NCBI RefSeq assembly: GCF_027887165.1
Contig: NC_077228.1
Coordinates: forward strand, 210,225,054 to 210,289,053
Reading direction: 5' to 3'
DNA length: 64,000 nucleotides
Source: Monodelphis domestica
Lineage: Eukaryota > Chordata > Mammalia > Didelphimorphia > Didelphidae
In this document: positions 25,756-38,095 of the stretch, one piece after another
How the letters are laid out: each line of letters starts with the position of its first letter
How positions within the stretch are numbered: the first letter of the stretch is position 1
The notes under the pieces: generated by a model
Database searches by the model: none
Seen by the model: the letters and a program-made list of their open reading frames with translations, nothing else
Told to the model about the DNA's origin: nothing
Program-made: the position numbers and the translations under genes

Positions 25756-26099
25756 TTAACTTGCAGCCCATTATGGTTTTTTCCTTTGTGATCTTATGAA
25801 TTTTTATGCATTTAAAAATATTCTTCAACATAAGCTCTGTCAGATTGCCAAAGAGATCCATGACACAAAGATGGTAGAACCCTGGAGAGGAGGTAACATC
25901 TAAGTTAAAAGAAGGACTTCAAAAGGAGTCCCAGGGATGACTATTTGCTGGGCATGAGGGAGAGAGAATTGGCCCATAGAAGTCTTTTCCAGCTCCTTAA
26001 ATTCTTATTAAATCCTTAAATTAAATTATACTGCTTTAATTTTCCAATTACTTTACCTGAGAGCCTCTTGTTTACACATTATGCCATGATCCCTTTTAT

Positions 26100-26310
26100 T
26101 AGTTGTTTTCAAATATGTCTTACTAGAGTGTGAGCTCCCTCAGAGCAGAGTTGTGAGCATAGCTCTTTGTATTCTGAATGCCTGGCACATTTCCTAGCTA
26201 GGTGGTGCAGCTTGGAGGCCGAGTTCAAATCTAACCTCAGACACTTATCCCAGATTGAGTCATGAAGAGTTGGACATGACTGAAATGACTGAGCATCATA
26301 AGGGTTGACT
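26100..26310 (+). repeat. L2-type tail and internally deleted SINE-B
   Basis: agtgtgagctccctcagagc is an L2 end. The SINE-B head gctaggtggtgcagc is joined to the tail agtcatgaagagttggacat with most of the core missing. Confidence 0.65.
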
Positions 26311-26599
26311 GTGTGGAGTTACAAGGCTAGGATTCTATGAAGAAATAAGGTCAAAGTAGACTTGGTCTTTTCCTTTTGAGAGTTTTATTGTTTAAAAGGG
26401 AAAGAGCACAGCAATGCAGATAACTATAAATCGCAATATTACATGATAAGTGCCTTAGTTGCAATGACAAAGCAATAGTTCAAAAGGCTGAAGACTAAGA
26501 AGGTCACCCTCCTCTTGCCTCAGAAGTGACTAACTTAAAATGCTGAATGAGACCTAACCTGACCAATGTAGGAATTTATTTTGTTGGACTATGTTATAA

Positions 26600-26795
26600 G
26601 AATTCTTCCTCCATTCCTTTCTTCCTCCTTCTCTTCTCTTCTTTCTTTCTCTTCCTTCTTTCCTTTCTTCTCTCTCCCCCTTCCTTTTCTTTCTTTCTCT
26701 CCCTCTCTCCCTCCCTTCTTCTCTTCCTTACTCCATCCCTCCCTCCCTCTCGTTTTTCTTTCTTCCCTTCTGCTGTTCCTTCCTCCTTTCTCAGT
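26600..26795. repeat. Irregular polypyrimidine tract
   Basis: About 195 nt almost free of purines, mixed TTCC, TCTT and CCCT units. Confidence 0.95.
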
Positions 26796-26829
26796 GAGGA
26801 GCAGTGGGAAGGACTGATTATAAATGCTT

Positions 26830-28145
26830 ATAAAATAAGTAGATTTATTTTTTCAAATACATTACAACCAAGATTAGAAGGGAAGAAAAAAACTGAGAAA
26901 AAATCTAAATCAATTTTCTCTGATACAATTTGGTAATGGCTGAACAAATTATGGTGTGTGTATGTCATGGAATACTAACATGCCATGAGAAATAATGAAA
27001 AACGATTGTTTTAAATTAAAAAGGTTTTGTATAAACAAAACCAATGTAACCAAGATTAGAAGGAAAGCAGCAAAGTGAGGGGGGGGGGAATTTTTTAACA
27101 AATTTCTCTGATAACAGTCTCATCTCTCAAATATATAAAGAACTAAGTCAAATTTATAAGAATTCAAGTCATTCCCCAATTGATAAATGGTCAAAGGATA
27201 TGAATAAGCAGTTTTCAGATGAAGAAATCAAAGCTATCAATAATCATATGAAAAAATGTTCTAAATCCTTCTTGATTAGAGAAATGTAAATCAAAACAAC
27301 TCTGAGGTATCACTGCACACCTAGCAGATTGGCCAATAGGACAGAAAGGAAAATGATAAATGTTGGAGGGGATGTGGCAAAATCAGGACACTAATGCATT
27401 GCTGGTGGAGTTGTGAATTGATCCAACCATTTTGGAAGGCAATTTGGAACTATGCCCAAAGGACTATAAAAGAATGCATACCTTTTGATCCAATAATACC
27501 ACTACTGGTCTGTATCCCAAAGAGATTATTTTTTAAGTGGGAAAGGACTTGTTTGTACAAAAATATTTCTAGCTGCTCTCTTTGAGGTGGCAAAGAATTG
27601 GAAACTAAAGAGATGCCATCAATTGGGGAATGACTGAACCAATTGTGGTGTATGATGGTGAAGTATTATGTTGTAAGGAGTGATGAACAGGATGATTTCA
27701 GAAAAAGCTGGAAAGACCTTCATGAACTGATGCAGAGTGAAATGAACAGAACCAGGAGAACATTGTACACAGTAACAGCAATATTGTACAATGATCAACT
27801 GTGAAAGACTGAGCTACTTTCAGCAATACAATGATCCAAGACAGTTCTGAAGGACTTAGGAGGAAGAATGCTCTCCACCTCCAGAGAAAGAATTGTTGGA
27901 GATTGAATGCAGATGGAAGCATGTGATTTATCCTTTGTTTATTTGGGTTTATATTTGGGGGTTTGAGTTTAATAAGATTATTTACTTACAAAAATGAATA
28001 ATATGGAAATGTGTTTTGTGTGATACAACCCAGACTGAATTCCTTGCCATTTCTGGGAGAGAAAAGGGAAGAAGGGAAGGAGGAGATTTGGATTATATCA
28101 CTTTGGAAAACTCATGTGGAAATGTGTTATTAAAATAAAAACGAA
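26830..28145 (+). mobile_element. L1 3' region (ORF2 C-terminus and 3' UTR), preceded by a second deleted L1 piece
   Basis: From 27005: aaaccaatgtaaccaagatt onward, with a frame at 27394-27585 reading MHCWWSCELIQPFWKAIWNY and IPFDPIIPLL, the L1 ORF2 C-terminal Cys-rich end. It runs to the 3' UTR and a weak A-rich end near 28130-28145. The part 26830-27000 repeats accaagattagaaggg and then jumps to a later L1 block (ggctgaacaaattatggtgt), so it is a separate internally deleted copy. Confidence 0.88.
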
Positions 28146-28159
28146 TAAAATCATTCTTC

Positions 28160-28600
28160 CAAAAAAGTACGTTAGAGAGTTTCAAAGTGAAGTCTGAGAT
28201 GGTTTTTATACATTGGGGGAATCAGGGAACATTTCATGGAAGAGGTAGATTTGAACTGGCCTTGAAGGATGGTTAAAGATTCAGCTGGCAAAGAAGGGAA
28301 AAGAGAACATTTCAGGAGAGGGGACTACTTCACTTCTTGTCTGAGAAAAAACATGGAAGTAGGGGGATGATGGGCAGGAGGAGATGGCTTTGGAATCATC
28401 CAGTTTGGCTGGAGGTTAGAGTACATGGAGAAAAGTAACATGAGATTAAGCTTGGGAATGTAGTGTGGCTCTTTGGAGGGAGGGCCTTGAATGCCAGGCC
28501 AAAGATTTTGACCTTTTCTTGGTAGACATTTCAATGAAACATGACCCATACTTTGCAGTCTTGGCATTATCAAGAGATTCGCCACGCGCCTTGTAAGATG
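28160..28600. other. Ancient interspersed repeat, family unassigned
   Basis: Phrases such as tttgaactggccttgaagga and gggccttgaatgccaggcc recur in related form near 46450-46700, suggesting an old repeat. No gene. Confidence 0.45.
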
Positions 28601-28639
28601 ATGCTTTGAAGTAAATATTATAATATTATAGATCTTTAC

Positions 28640-28860
28640 ACTTTCTGGTAGCTAGGTGGCACAGCAGATAGACTGCCAGACCTGGACACAGAAAGAACTG
28701 AGTTCAAATACAGCCTCAGATGCTTACTAGCCATGACCCATGGCAAGTCACTTAACCCTGTTTGCCTCAGTTTCCTGATCTGTAAAATAAACTAAACAAG
28801 CAAATGACAGACTACTCCAGTATCTTTGCCAGGAAAACCCCAAATGGGGAAGTACTTGGA
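28640..28860 (+). repeat. SINE-B
   Basis: Head gctaggtggcacagcagat, core, and the beginning of the tail (aaaaccccaaatgggg). Confidence 0.9.
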
Positions 28861-29054
28861 AGGGGCTACTGCCTTTGTCTGAGCTCTCAGCACCCAGGAT
28901 CCCAGACTACAACAGTCAAGGTAAATTTGATTTAGGCTGTGTATGACTACTGGGTTCATACACTGGTATCAACAGGACTTGGCATTGGCTATTACCTAAA
29001 GAAGGAGAATGATGAAAAACTAACTGCTTTCTAAATAAAACAAAAGCATGGGGG

Positions 29055-29270
29055 CGGGGGGCAGCTGGATAGCTCAGTGGATTGAGAGCAAGGCTTAGAG
29101 ATGGGAGATCCTGGGTTCAAAAGTGGCCTCAGACACTTCCCAGCTGTGTGACCCTGGACAAGTCACTTAACCCCCATTGCCTAGCCCTTAGCACTCTTCT
29201 GCCTTGGAACCAACACACAGTATTGAGTCTAAGATGGAAAGTGAGGGTTTTAAATAAAAATTTTAATGCC
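29055..29270 (+). repeat. SINE-A
   Basis: Near-full-length, low divergence, ends gtgagggttttaaataaaaa. Confidence 0.93.
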
Positions 29271-29289
29271 TCACAAATATTGTGTTATT

Positions 29290-29490
29290 TGCTCTAGCTA
29301 GATGGAGCAGCGGTTGGTGTATAGGACTTGGAATCCGAGACAGCTGAGTTCTGGTCCCTTCATAGACACTTATTAGCCATGGGAACACGGGCAAGTCATT
29401 TAAAATAACTTCCTGCCTCAGCATCCACATCTACAAAATGGGGATAATAATAGTACCTGCCTCCCAGGGTTATCATGAGAATCAGATTTG
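29290..29490 (+). repeat. MIR-type SINE
   Basis: Head ctagatggagcagcggttgg, then atctacaaaatggggataat and the gttatcatgagaatcaga tail. Confidence 0.8.
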
Positions 29491-29504
29491 ATCTTTTCCA
29501 AAGG

Positions 29505-29965
29505 GGTTAGAGGCACGGTTGGTACCCCCAGCAATCTGGAACATTCTCATGAAATGTTTTGGCTTTATACCAAAGAAGAAGTCTCAATTTTTTCTTTTTC
29601 TTTTAGAGGGTGTTTATGTTACTTTATATGCATTTAGGAGGTACTACATTTCTAGTCTTTGCATTTTATCTGCTGGCTTTCCCGTTCTTTTTTGCAAACT
29701 TTAACCTTTTACTTATTTTCACTTAAAAAAGAAATTATATGTGATGATATTAAAAGACAAAATATATGATATTATACAATACTTTGCAGACGTTTTATGC
29801 ATTTCTGAGTTTCTAAACCTTTTCTATGTTGTTTGCGTGCCATCTGTGGCTTCTATAATGCCCCCCAAGTTCCCATTTAATTTCTTGTACCAACGCATGC
29901 TATATTAAACCCGCAATGGGGAAAGTCATGATGTGGAAAGGGTGTCTGTATGTCTAAAGCATTTT
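29505..29965 (+). repeat. Unassigned interspersed repeat, copy 2
   Basis: Homologous by eye to 23590-23900 and longer at its right end, where it reads aaacccgcaatggggaaagt, catgatgtggaaaggg. I cannot name the family. Confidence 0.6.
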
Positions 29966-29984
29966 GTAAACCTTGAAGTGCTAT

Positions 29985-30420
29985 TTGTTGTTATTCAGTT
30001 GTTTCCCTTTCTTTGTCACCCTTTTTGGGGTTTTCTTGGCAGAGGTACTAGAGCGGTTTGCCATTTCCTTCTGCAGCTTATTTTACAGAGGGAGAAACTG
30101 AGGTAAACAGGGTTAAGTGACTTGCCCAGGGTCATATACCTAATAAGTATCTGAGGCTGGATTTGAACTCAGAAAGATGAGTCTTCCTGATTCAGCACCT
30201 GCACTCAAGCCACTATGCCTTCTAGCTGCTCCTAAAGCACAATTAATATGTTCGGTATTATCCTGACAACAGCCCTGTGAAAGTAGGAACTGTTATAATC
30301 AGCATTTTACAGAAGTCACCTGAGAGTTCAGGTAAATGACTTGTCCAGGCTCACGCAGCCAGTAAGTGTCTGAGAGGGGATTTGATCCCACTTTGTCTGG
30401 ATTCCAAACCTAGTGATTCT
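29985..30420 (-). repeat. SINE-B (29985-30232) and MIR-type SINE (30235-30420)
   Basis: SINE-B tail: tttgtcaccctttttggggt. MIR-type: attttacagaagtcacctga, followed by a decayed core. Confidence 0.85.
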
Positions 30421-30579
30421 CCCCTACCCCCCACCAGCTCTATCTAGAATTAGCAACAGAAAAGTATTTAGCAAGTGACGGGCAACCCTGGAGATTTGGG
30501 AAAATGATTGACTCTCCCCAGGCTTCTGAGAGTCCCAGAAACGGGGCACCAGGGGCTATAGGTTCTCTGCTCCTGGAGA

Positions 30580-30870
30580 ACGATCAGCTACTTGCCCTGA
30601 GCAGACCTGTCTGCACTGCTCTACCCTAATTGATTCATCTCTTGACCTTGGTTCCTTTGGGCATTCTCATGCCTTCCCTGCCCTGGGTGCCAGACTGAAA
30701 ATGCCCTGGGAATAAAAATAGCAGCTGCTGACTCGGCAGGACTGGGGCCAGAGCATGCTATAGCCTCCAGGGCCAGCTTGGGGTGGTGGAGACTTGAAGC
30801 TTCTCTGGGTCTCTGGGGAGTTCTTGTTTTTGTTTTTTTTTCACTCACCCTTGGGGCAGGGACAGCCCCA
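30580..30870. promoter_or_regulatory. Candidate muscle-type regulatory cluster
   Basis: Non-repetitive stretch with an AT-rich MEF2-like site ATAAAAATAG (30712-30721), an E-box CAGCTG (30722-30727) and, overlapping it, TGCTGACTCGGCA (30726-30738), one mismatch from the Maf recognition palindrome. About 15 kb upstream of SCN4A. Purely motif-based. Confidence 0.3.
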
Positions 30871-30972
30871 GAAGTTTCTTATTAGCTCTCTTTGAAGCCC
30901 CAGTCACCCATTCTGTGGCCTGGGGTTCATCTCCTACCCTCACCTGCCCCACAGACTAGAAGCAGGCAAGGC

Positions 30973-31341
30973 TCCTTCCTTCCTTCCTTCCTTCCTTCCT
31001 TCCTTCCTTCCTTCCTTCCTTCCTTCCTTCCTTCCTTCCTTCCTTCCTTCCTCCCTCCCTCCCTTCCTCCCTTCCTCCCTCCCTCCCTTCCTCCCTCCCT
31101 CCCTCCCTCCCTCCCTCCCTCCCTCCCTCCCTCCTTTCCTTCCTTCCTTCCTTCCTTCCTTCCTTCCTTCCTTCCTTCCTTCCTTCCTTCCTTCCTTCCT
31201 TCCTTCCTTCCTTCCTTCCTTCCTTCCTTCCTTCCTTCCTTCCCTCTCTCCCTTTCTCCCTCTCTCTCTTCCTTCCTTCCTTCCTTCTCTCCCTTTCTCC
31301 CTCTCTCTCTTCCTTCCTTTCTTTCTTCCTTCCCTCTCTCC

Positions 31342-31372
<31 letters not shown>

Positions 31373-31388
31373 CCTCTCTCTTTCTTTT
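30973..31388. repeat. (TTCC)n/(TCCC)n/(TC)n polypyrimidine array
   Basis: About 415 nt: TTCC, TCCC, TTCC again, then CTCTCCCTTTCTCC units in duplicate (31243-31308) and TC. Confidence 0.98.
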
Positions 31389-31390
31389 TT

Positions 31391-31590
31391 AAAACCCTTA
31401 CCCCTTCTGTCTTAGAATTACACTAACTATTGGTTCCAAGGCAGAAGAGTGGTAAGGGCTAGGCAATTAGAGCTAAGTGACTTGCCGGGGGTCATACAGC
31501 TAAGAAGTGTCTGAGGCCAAATTTGAACCCAGGAACTCCTGTCTCCAGGCCTGGTATCAGCTCTATCCACTGAGCCAGCTAGCTGCTCCT
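31391..31590 (-). repeat. SINE-A, its 3' tail touching the preceding array
   Basis: Reverse copy beginning aaaacccttaccccttctg directly after the T/C tract. Confidence 0.93.
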
Positions 31591-31689
31591 CTTTGTTATT
31601 TTTTTTCCCATCAGTACCTCTCCATGTAGGCTTCATGGGTAAGCTTTGTAGCTGTCCTCTGTGCCAGCTTTATTCCAACAATTCCTTAT

Positions 31690-31939
31690 TATCACTTGCT
31701 CCATCTTTAAGCATTTACTGAATATCTACTCTGTGTTAGGCTGTGCTGAGGATACAGGAACAAAGAAGGAAACAACCTCTACTCTCAAAGAGCTTAGATT
31801 CTATCAGGGAAACACCATGTAGTAGCTAGGTGTCACAGTGCTGGACCTGGAGACGGGAAGACCTGAGTTCAAATTCAGCCTCAGATACTTATTGTGTGAT
31901 CTTGGGCAAATCACTAAACCTCTAGCTGTTATTGCAGTG

Positions 31940-31992
<53 letters not shown>

Positions 31993-32000
31993 TATATATA
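31690..32000 (+). repeat. Ancient repeat, SINE head and (TA)n(CA)n
   Basis: 31690-31810: actgaatatctactctgtgt, tctcaaagagcttagattct. 31820-31925: SINE head and core ending in cactaaacctctagctgtt. 31943-31992: TA19 followed by (CA)n. Confidence 0.75.
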
Positions 32001-32149
32001 AGCATATAAACCTATACAGAATAGACACAATATACAAGGTGGCCAAATATAAGGTAGTTTAGGAGGGAGGCAGACCATGAAAGACATCATGCAGAAAGTG
32101 AAGTTCGAGTAACATCTTGAAGGAAGAGAGGAATAGCATGGGGCAGAGA

Positions 32150-32370
32150 TAATAACTGAGCATAGCCTGGGCCTGGAAACAGGAAAACCTAATTTCAAAT
32201 CCAGCCTTAGATACTTATTAGTCATGTGACCCTGGGCAAATCATTTAATTCTGCCTTGGTTTCCTCATCTGTCAAATGAGCAGGAGAAGGAAATGGCAAA
32301 CCTCTCCAGTATCTTTGATGTCAAGAAAACCCCAAAGGGGGTCACAGAGAGTCAGACACAACTGAAACAA
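32150..32370 (+). repeat. SINE-B
   Basis: Forward copy with full tail (gtcacagagagtcagacaca). Confidence 0.9.
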
Positions 32371-32379
32371 CTGACCCAC

Positions 32380-32800
32380 AAAGACTTATGATTTGAGTTG
32401 AATCTGTATTACTAATATTTTTCCTTTGCTTTTCTAAGTCTTTGTGGGTCAGTCATTTCAGTGTGTCATGCATCGTCCCCTCTCCCAAGAGAGCCAGTTG
32501 TTAAATATTTCCCAAAGCACAACTGCATGCCAATGGGAGTAGCAAGAAAGGATAAGATGGAAGAGATGCTGAGGAGGCAGGAAAAAGGGTGGATGGAATA
32601 CCTCTGAGGTTACAAACTAGAAATGCAGAAAGACAAGAGAGTGCCTTTGACAGAAATTGGGAAGTTTGAGAAAGGGGGAGGGAAGGAATAACAAGTTCTG
32701 TTTTGGGCATGTTGAGTTTGAGATCTCTCTGGCACATCCAGCCACCAGCGTCAGCTTTCTCTGAAGGGCATCTTGGTACGCAGAATGCACACTGGCTGAA
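32380..32800. other. Intergenic, no gene recognised
   Basis: Partly old repeat text (gggcatgttgagtttgaga). Short open frames match nothing. Confidence 0.45.
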
Positions 32801-32804
32801 CCTC

Positions 32805-33196
32805 ATAGTGTAAATGGAAAGAACACTGGACTGTGTGTCAGAAAACCCACATTCCAGAACAGGCTATGCCAGGCTATGCTAGTTATTGGTTGTATGACCT
32901 TGAATAAGTTGGCTGACTTCTCTGGGCCTCAGTTTTCTCATTTGGAAAATGGGTGTAATAATATATTCTTTACCTCAGCTGGTTATTGTGAAAATCACAT
33001 AAAGCAATGTATATGAAATGTCATCTAAATATAGAATGCTATTTTTTAAATGTTCTGTCTTAGTAACAGGCAAAGGTTAGGCAACTGGGGTTAAGTGACT
33101 TGCCCAGGGTCACATACTGAGGAAATGTCTTGAGGCTAGTTTTGAACCCAGGTTCAAAGTCTAGCACTCTATTCAATAAGCTACCCAGCTGCCCCT
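32805..33196. repeat. MIR-type SINE (+, 32805-33030) and SINE-A (-, 33045-33196)
   Basis: The first has ctggactgtgtgtcagaaaa, cctcagttttctcatttgga. The second is a reverse copy with a truncated tail. Confidence 0.82.
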
Positions 33197-33239
33197 TAAT
33201 GCTATTATTAATATTAAAATTCTATTTCTTGGCCTAAAA

Positions 33240-33690
33240 TTAGAGGCTTCTCCCTCAATTCTCCTATCTTACTCTTCATCTTCTGGGACTCCTCTACTCA
33301 AATTCTCTCAGAAAACTAGGAGAATTTGCCCCTTTGTCTCCTCCCCACACATCCTTTTTTTTTCAGCCTCAAAAGCTTTGCCCTGGCCATTTCCCCCAGC
33401 TGGGTATGCCCTTTCCCCTCCTCTCTGCTGGGCTTCTTTCTCCTATCTCCTCTTCCCCAGCCCCATTAAAGTCAACTCCTCCAGGAAACTTTCCCCGATT
33501 AAATCTCCCCAAACCTCAGACTTCATTCCTTCCCCATGCATCCAGCAGTGGCATCTAAAGCCACACCTGGTTCTGTGGTTTGTTTATTTTCCTGTTTACA
33601 TGCTTTGACTCTCTTGTTCCCCCATCAGAAAGTGAGTTTCCTGTGGAGAGAACTGGTGTCTCTCTCATCGAACCAGGAATCTCTCAAGGG
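33240..33690 (+). mobile_element. L2-type LINE piece
   Basis: Diverged L2 text: actcctccaggaaactttcc, tgtttattttcctgtttaca, agaaagtgagtttcctgtgg, tctctcaagggtaggggctg. Confidence 0.65.
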
Positions 33691-34980
33691 TAGGGGCTGG
33701 CTTGTCCTAAAGAGACAGAAACCTAGGCCAGATGGGCATTATCCTCTGGAAGCCAAAGGCCCATCGAGGTGTGAACCTGAACCAGTTAAGAACTTCCCTT
33801 GTTCACGGGGTTGATGTTAGAATCTTCTCTGGAGTCTTCCTGGAATTCCTGGGGTGGAGTGGAGTCACCTGGGAAAGGTGAACCAGGATTCTTGGACATC
33901 TTCTCCCCTTCCCCACTGAGTAAATTCAAATCCCTAAACTGAATATTCTCCTGAAATTGACCCCCTCTTCCTACCTGGATTGCACCCTTGGATTCCTGGG
34001 ATGGGACCAAACATAGTCTTTGCACTTCAAGGCAGGAAGTCCAGAAGTCAGATATATACACACAGATCAACAGGTATACTGATGTGTACTTCACTTTACA
34101 GTGGGAGAAACTGAGGCCCAAAGAGGAAATAAACCTATGATCCTATGGCTTGTTTGGAGGTCACCTAAATAAGTAAGTGGTAGAGGAAGGATTTGAACCT
34201 AGGTCCTCCAGTTTTAGACACCTGCCTCTCTGTAACTCCAAGTACAAGTATCAGTCCATGAGCTACGATCCATGGGGCCCATTTAATCAGCATTGCCTCA
34301 CTCTTCCACAAGGGAAAGATTTCCCCACAAGGTCCCTGTGCAAATAAGCTGCACCTTCTCGGAACTAGAGCGCACCCTTAAGATACTCTATGGACCCACC
34401 CTGGCATATATCATCACAGAACACACTCCATATGTCAGGGTGTTATAACAATAAATAATTTGATAGCCTAAATGCTTCCAGCACTCCATCTTTAAACATG
34501 ATCTTATATCTAAAAATAAACCTAGCTGAATGGACTGTGGACCCTTTTAAAATGAAAGAAACTCTTTAGTTTGGGCAGCTTGTAAATTGTGCTAAATAAG
34601 TGCTTTAGATGGTCATCACCCTTTGCATATGCATTTAGGCACAGAAAGAGGATGCTGAGAAGTGTAAGTTGGGCATTTGGTCTCTTGGAGTCACGTTGCT
34701 CATGTCTGGGGGAAGGGTTTTCTTGGAGGAGAGGGCAGAGGACAACAAAAGGGCTTATTCTGGGATGAAGCTCTAGACTTGGTGTATCCTGGAATGAGAG
34801 AGATGTTACTTCAGGGATTTGTGAGGAGTTGGAGTTGAAATATTGTAGTCCTAAGAGACATTTCCTTTGATTTATTTTGTGTACTTCCCATCAATGTGTC
34901 CTTTTCTCCTCCTGACTAAATTCAGCTGCAGAGAAGTCTCTCAAAACTCTTCCTACTTCAAAATTTAGCCTTTCCCTTCT
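33691..34980. other. Intergenic, no gene recognised
   Basis: A MIR-type core lies at about 34095-34235 (ttacagtgggagaaactgag). The remainder is non-repetitive with no supported coding content. Confidence 0.5.
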
Positions 34981-35985
34981 CTTCACCCCTTTATGCTTCT
35001 TCTCTCTCCCCCCTTCCCTCCTCTCTCTTCTCTTGATCCTCTCCCCTCTTTTCATCTTCCCTTCCCTCCTCCTCTTCTTCTCCCTCCTTTTCCTACCTCC
35101 TCTCTTTCTCCCTCCCTCACCTCCCTTTTATCCCTCTTTCTCTCCCTCCCTTTCTTTCTCCCTTCTCTTTCCTTCTCCCCGTCTCTGCTCTCTCCTCTTT
35201 CTTTCTCCCTTCCTTCTCTCTCTCCCTCTTTCTCCATTCCTCTTTCTGTCTGTATCAATCCCTCCCTGTCCCTTTCCCCTTTCCCTCTCTCTCCCTTTTT
35301 CTTCTCTTTTATCTTTCTCTCTTCTCTCCCTTCCTTCTCTTTCCTTTCCCTCTCTCTCCCCTTCACTTCCTTTCTGTCTCTTTTTATATTTGTCTCTTTT
35401 TGTCTCTGTCTCTCCCTTTCTTCCTTCATACCCCTCTCTCTGCTCTCTCCTCTTTCTCCCTTCCTTCTCTCTTCCCCTGCTCTCCATTCCTCTCTCTGTC
35501 TCTATCTCAATCCCTCTCTGTCCCTCTCCCCTACCCCTTTCTCCCTCCCTTTCTCTCCTCTTTTATCTATCTCTCTTCTCTCCCTTCCTTCTCTTCCCTT
35601 GACTTCTTTCTCCCCTTCTCTTCCTTTCTGTCTCTCTTGTGGCCTTTGCCTCTTTTTTGTCTCTGTCGCTTCCTTTTTCTCCTTCTCTCTCTATTCCCTC
35701 ATTTCCCCCCTCTCTACTCCCTTTCTCCCTTCTCCCTCCCTTTCTCTTTTCTTCTCTGACTTTGTCTCTCTTCTCTCCCTTTCATCTCTTCCTTTTCCCT
35801 CTTTCTCTCCTTCTCTTCCCTTCTGTATCGTTCTGTCTCTCCCCCTCTTTTTGTTTTTGCCTCTTTCTCTGTCTCTCCTCTCTCTTCCCTCATCCCTCCT
35901 CTCTCCCTCTCCCTCCCCTTTTCTCTCCCTTATTCCCCCCCTCCTTCTTTCTCTCTTTCTTCACCCCCCCCAGTTTGATTCTTTG
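34981..35985. repeat. 1-kb irregular polypyrimidine tract with internal tandem units
   Basis: About 1,000 nt with very few purines. It is not simple: tctctgctctctcctcttt recurs at 35182 and 35437 (255 bp apart), and tctctcttctctccc at 35316, 35570 and 35765 (254 and 195 bp apart). So it is a minisatellite of about 195-255 bp units built from T and C. Confidence 0.92.
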
Positions 35986-36049
35986 AAATGGTTTAACCAT
36001 TGAAGAACTTATCACTTTATTTCCCCTTTTAATAGGAAAATTACCTCAA

Positions 36050-36430
36050 ATCCTACAGGAGGCCCTTCTCAATCTCCCCCTCCCTTCCCCTAGTGCCTTC
36101 TCTCTGAGATTACCTTTCATTTGCCATATAAATATGTACATATAATAAATAATAATTTAATAGGAAAATAGCATTAAGTGACTTGCCCAGGATCACACAG
36201 CTAATAAGTAGCTGAGGCTAAATTTGAACTCCGATCTTCTTGACTCTAAGCCCAGTACTCTATCCACTGCCCCCCCCCCCCCATATCTCTTGCATTTACA
36301 CAATTGTTTGCATGTTTGCATGCATTCCTGATTAGAATGTAAGCTCCTTTAGGGATGACTGTTTTATTCCCAGAGCTTTTCAAAGTGCCTAATAAGCATT
36401 TAACAAATTATTGTTGACTAATGACAGAGA
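36050..36430. repeat. L2-type tail, MIR-type core, second L2-type tail
   Basis: 36050-36140 cctacaggaggcccttctca; 36170-36275 reverse MIR-type core, then C13 at 36271-36283; 36300-36420 agaatgtaagctcctttagg, aataagcatttaacaaatta. Confidence 0.7.
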
Positions 36431-36661
36431 CCACCATTACCACATAAAGTATTTATTTGTGGGCCATTTTTAACAGGATAATTGAGGCATTTGGCACACA
36501 TTGTTTTGATGCCACATAGATGATTCTCATGACCCAGGACCTGAGGAATTCTGGGGAGGATCTTGTGGAACCCAAGGTGACCCTGTTTCCCTCCATCCAC
36601 TTGTGAATTCCTAGTATCTTTCTGCCTGACAAAAAAAGATACCTGGGTTAGCAAAGAGTCT

Positions 36662-37278
<617 letters not shown>

Positions 37279-37289
37279 CCTAAAGAACC

Positions 37290-37630
37290 CTTTCTATTTC
37301 ACCAACCTGAGCTCTATTCCTCATAAATATTCCAGGCTTGAGTTGTTTCTTCATTTGTGTTCAGGGGAGGTAGTCATAGCTCTGGGGCCCTTATCTGCCT
37401 CTTCTGTGACTTAACAGGGATAAGTGCTTTTGCCTTCCTGTCTCATCCTCTCCTTCCTCAATGCCTCCATCTCTTGATTCTCCATAGTAAAGCAGTCACA
37501 TAGTCTGAATTGGATATGAGGATAACAGTCCCAAAATCTCTGAGTACCATTTAACACAATTCATGCCTGATAGTCCCTTCCAAAATACACAACAGGTCAT
37601 CATCCAGGATTTGAAGATTCCTAGGGAGAA
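37290..37630. other. Intergenic, nothing recognised
   Basis: Non-repetitive; no open frame of note. Confidence 0.5.
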
Positions 37631-37639
37631 GAAGGGACA

Positions 37640-38095
37640 GCTGGATGATGTGGTGGAGTCAAGGTAGGCTTGAGTTTGAATCCAGTCTTAGATACTATCT
37701 GGGTGACCCTGGACAAGCCATTTAACCCAATTGGCCTTAGTTTCCTCATCTGTAAAATGAGCTAGAAGAGGAAATGGCAAACCACTCCAGGATCTTTGCC
37801 AAAAAACCCAAAATGGAGTCACAAAGAGTCAGACATGACTGAAAAACAACTAGTCAATACCAAAAACTGAGTAGGGGCAGTTCGCTGGTACAATGGAGTC
37901 AGGAAGATCTGAGTTAAAATTTGGCCTCAGACCCTTGCTAGCTGGGAGATTGTGATCAATTCACTTAGCCTGGTTTGTCTCAGTTCCTCATCTGTATAAT
38001 GGGAACACACTGGAGAAGGAAATGGCAAACCACTCTAGGATCTTTGTTAAGAAGTTCATGGGGTCCCATAGAGCCAGATGTGTCTGAACAAGTGA
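37640..38095 (+). repeat. Two SINE-B copies in tandem, same orientation
   Basis: Copy one 37640-37860, with the tail agagtcagacatgactgaaa; copy two 37868-38095, with the tail agagccagatgtgtctgaac. The second is more diverged. Confidence 0.9.

Noticed and set aside
34993..36003. 336-codon open frame on the plus strand
   Set aside because: It lies entirely in the T/C-only tract; without purines stop codons cannot form, so the frame is a by-product.
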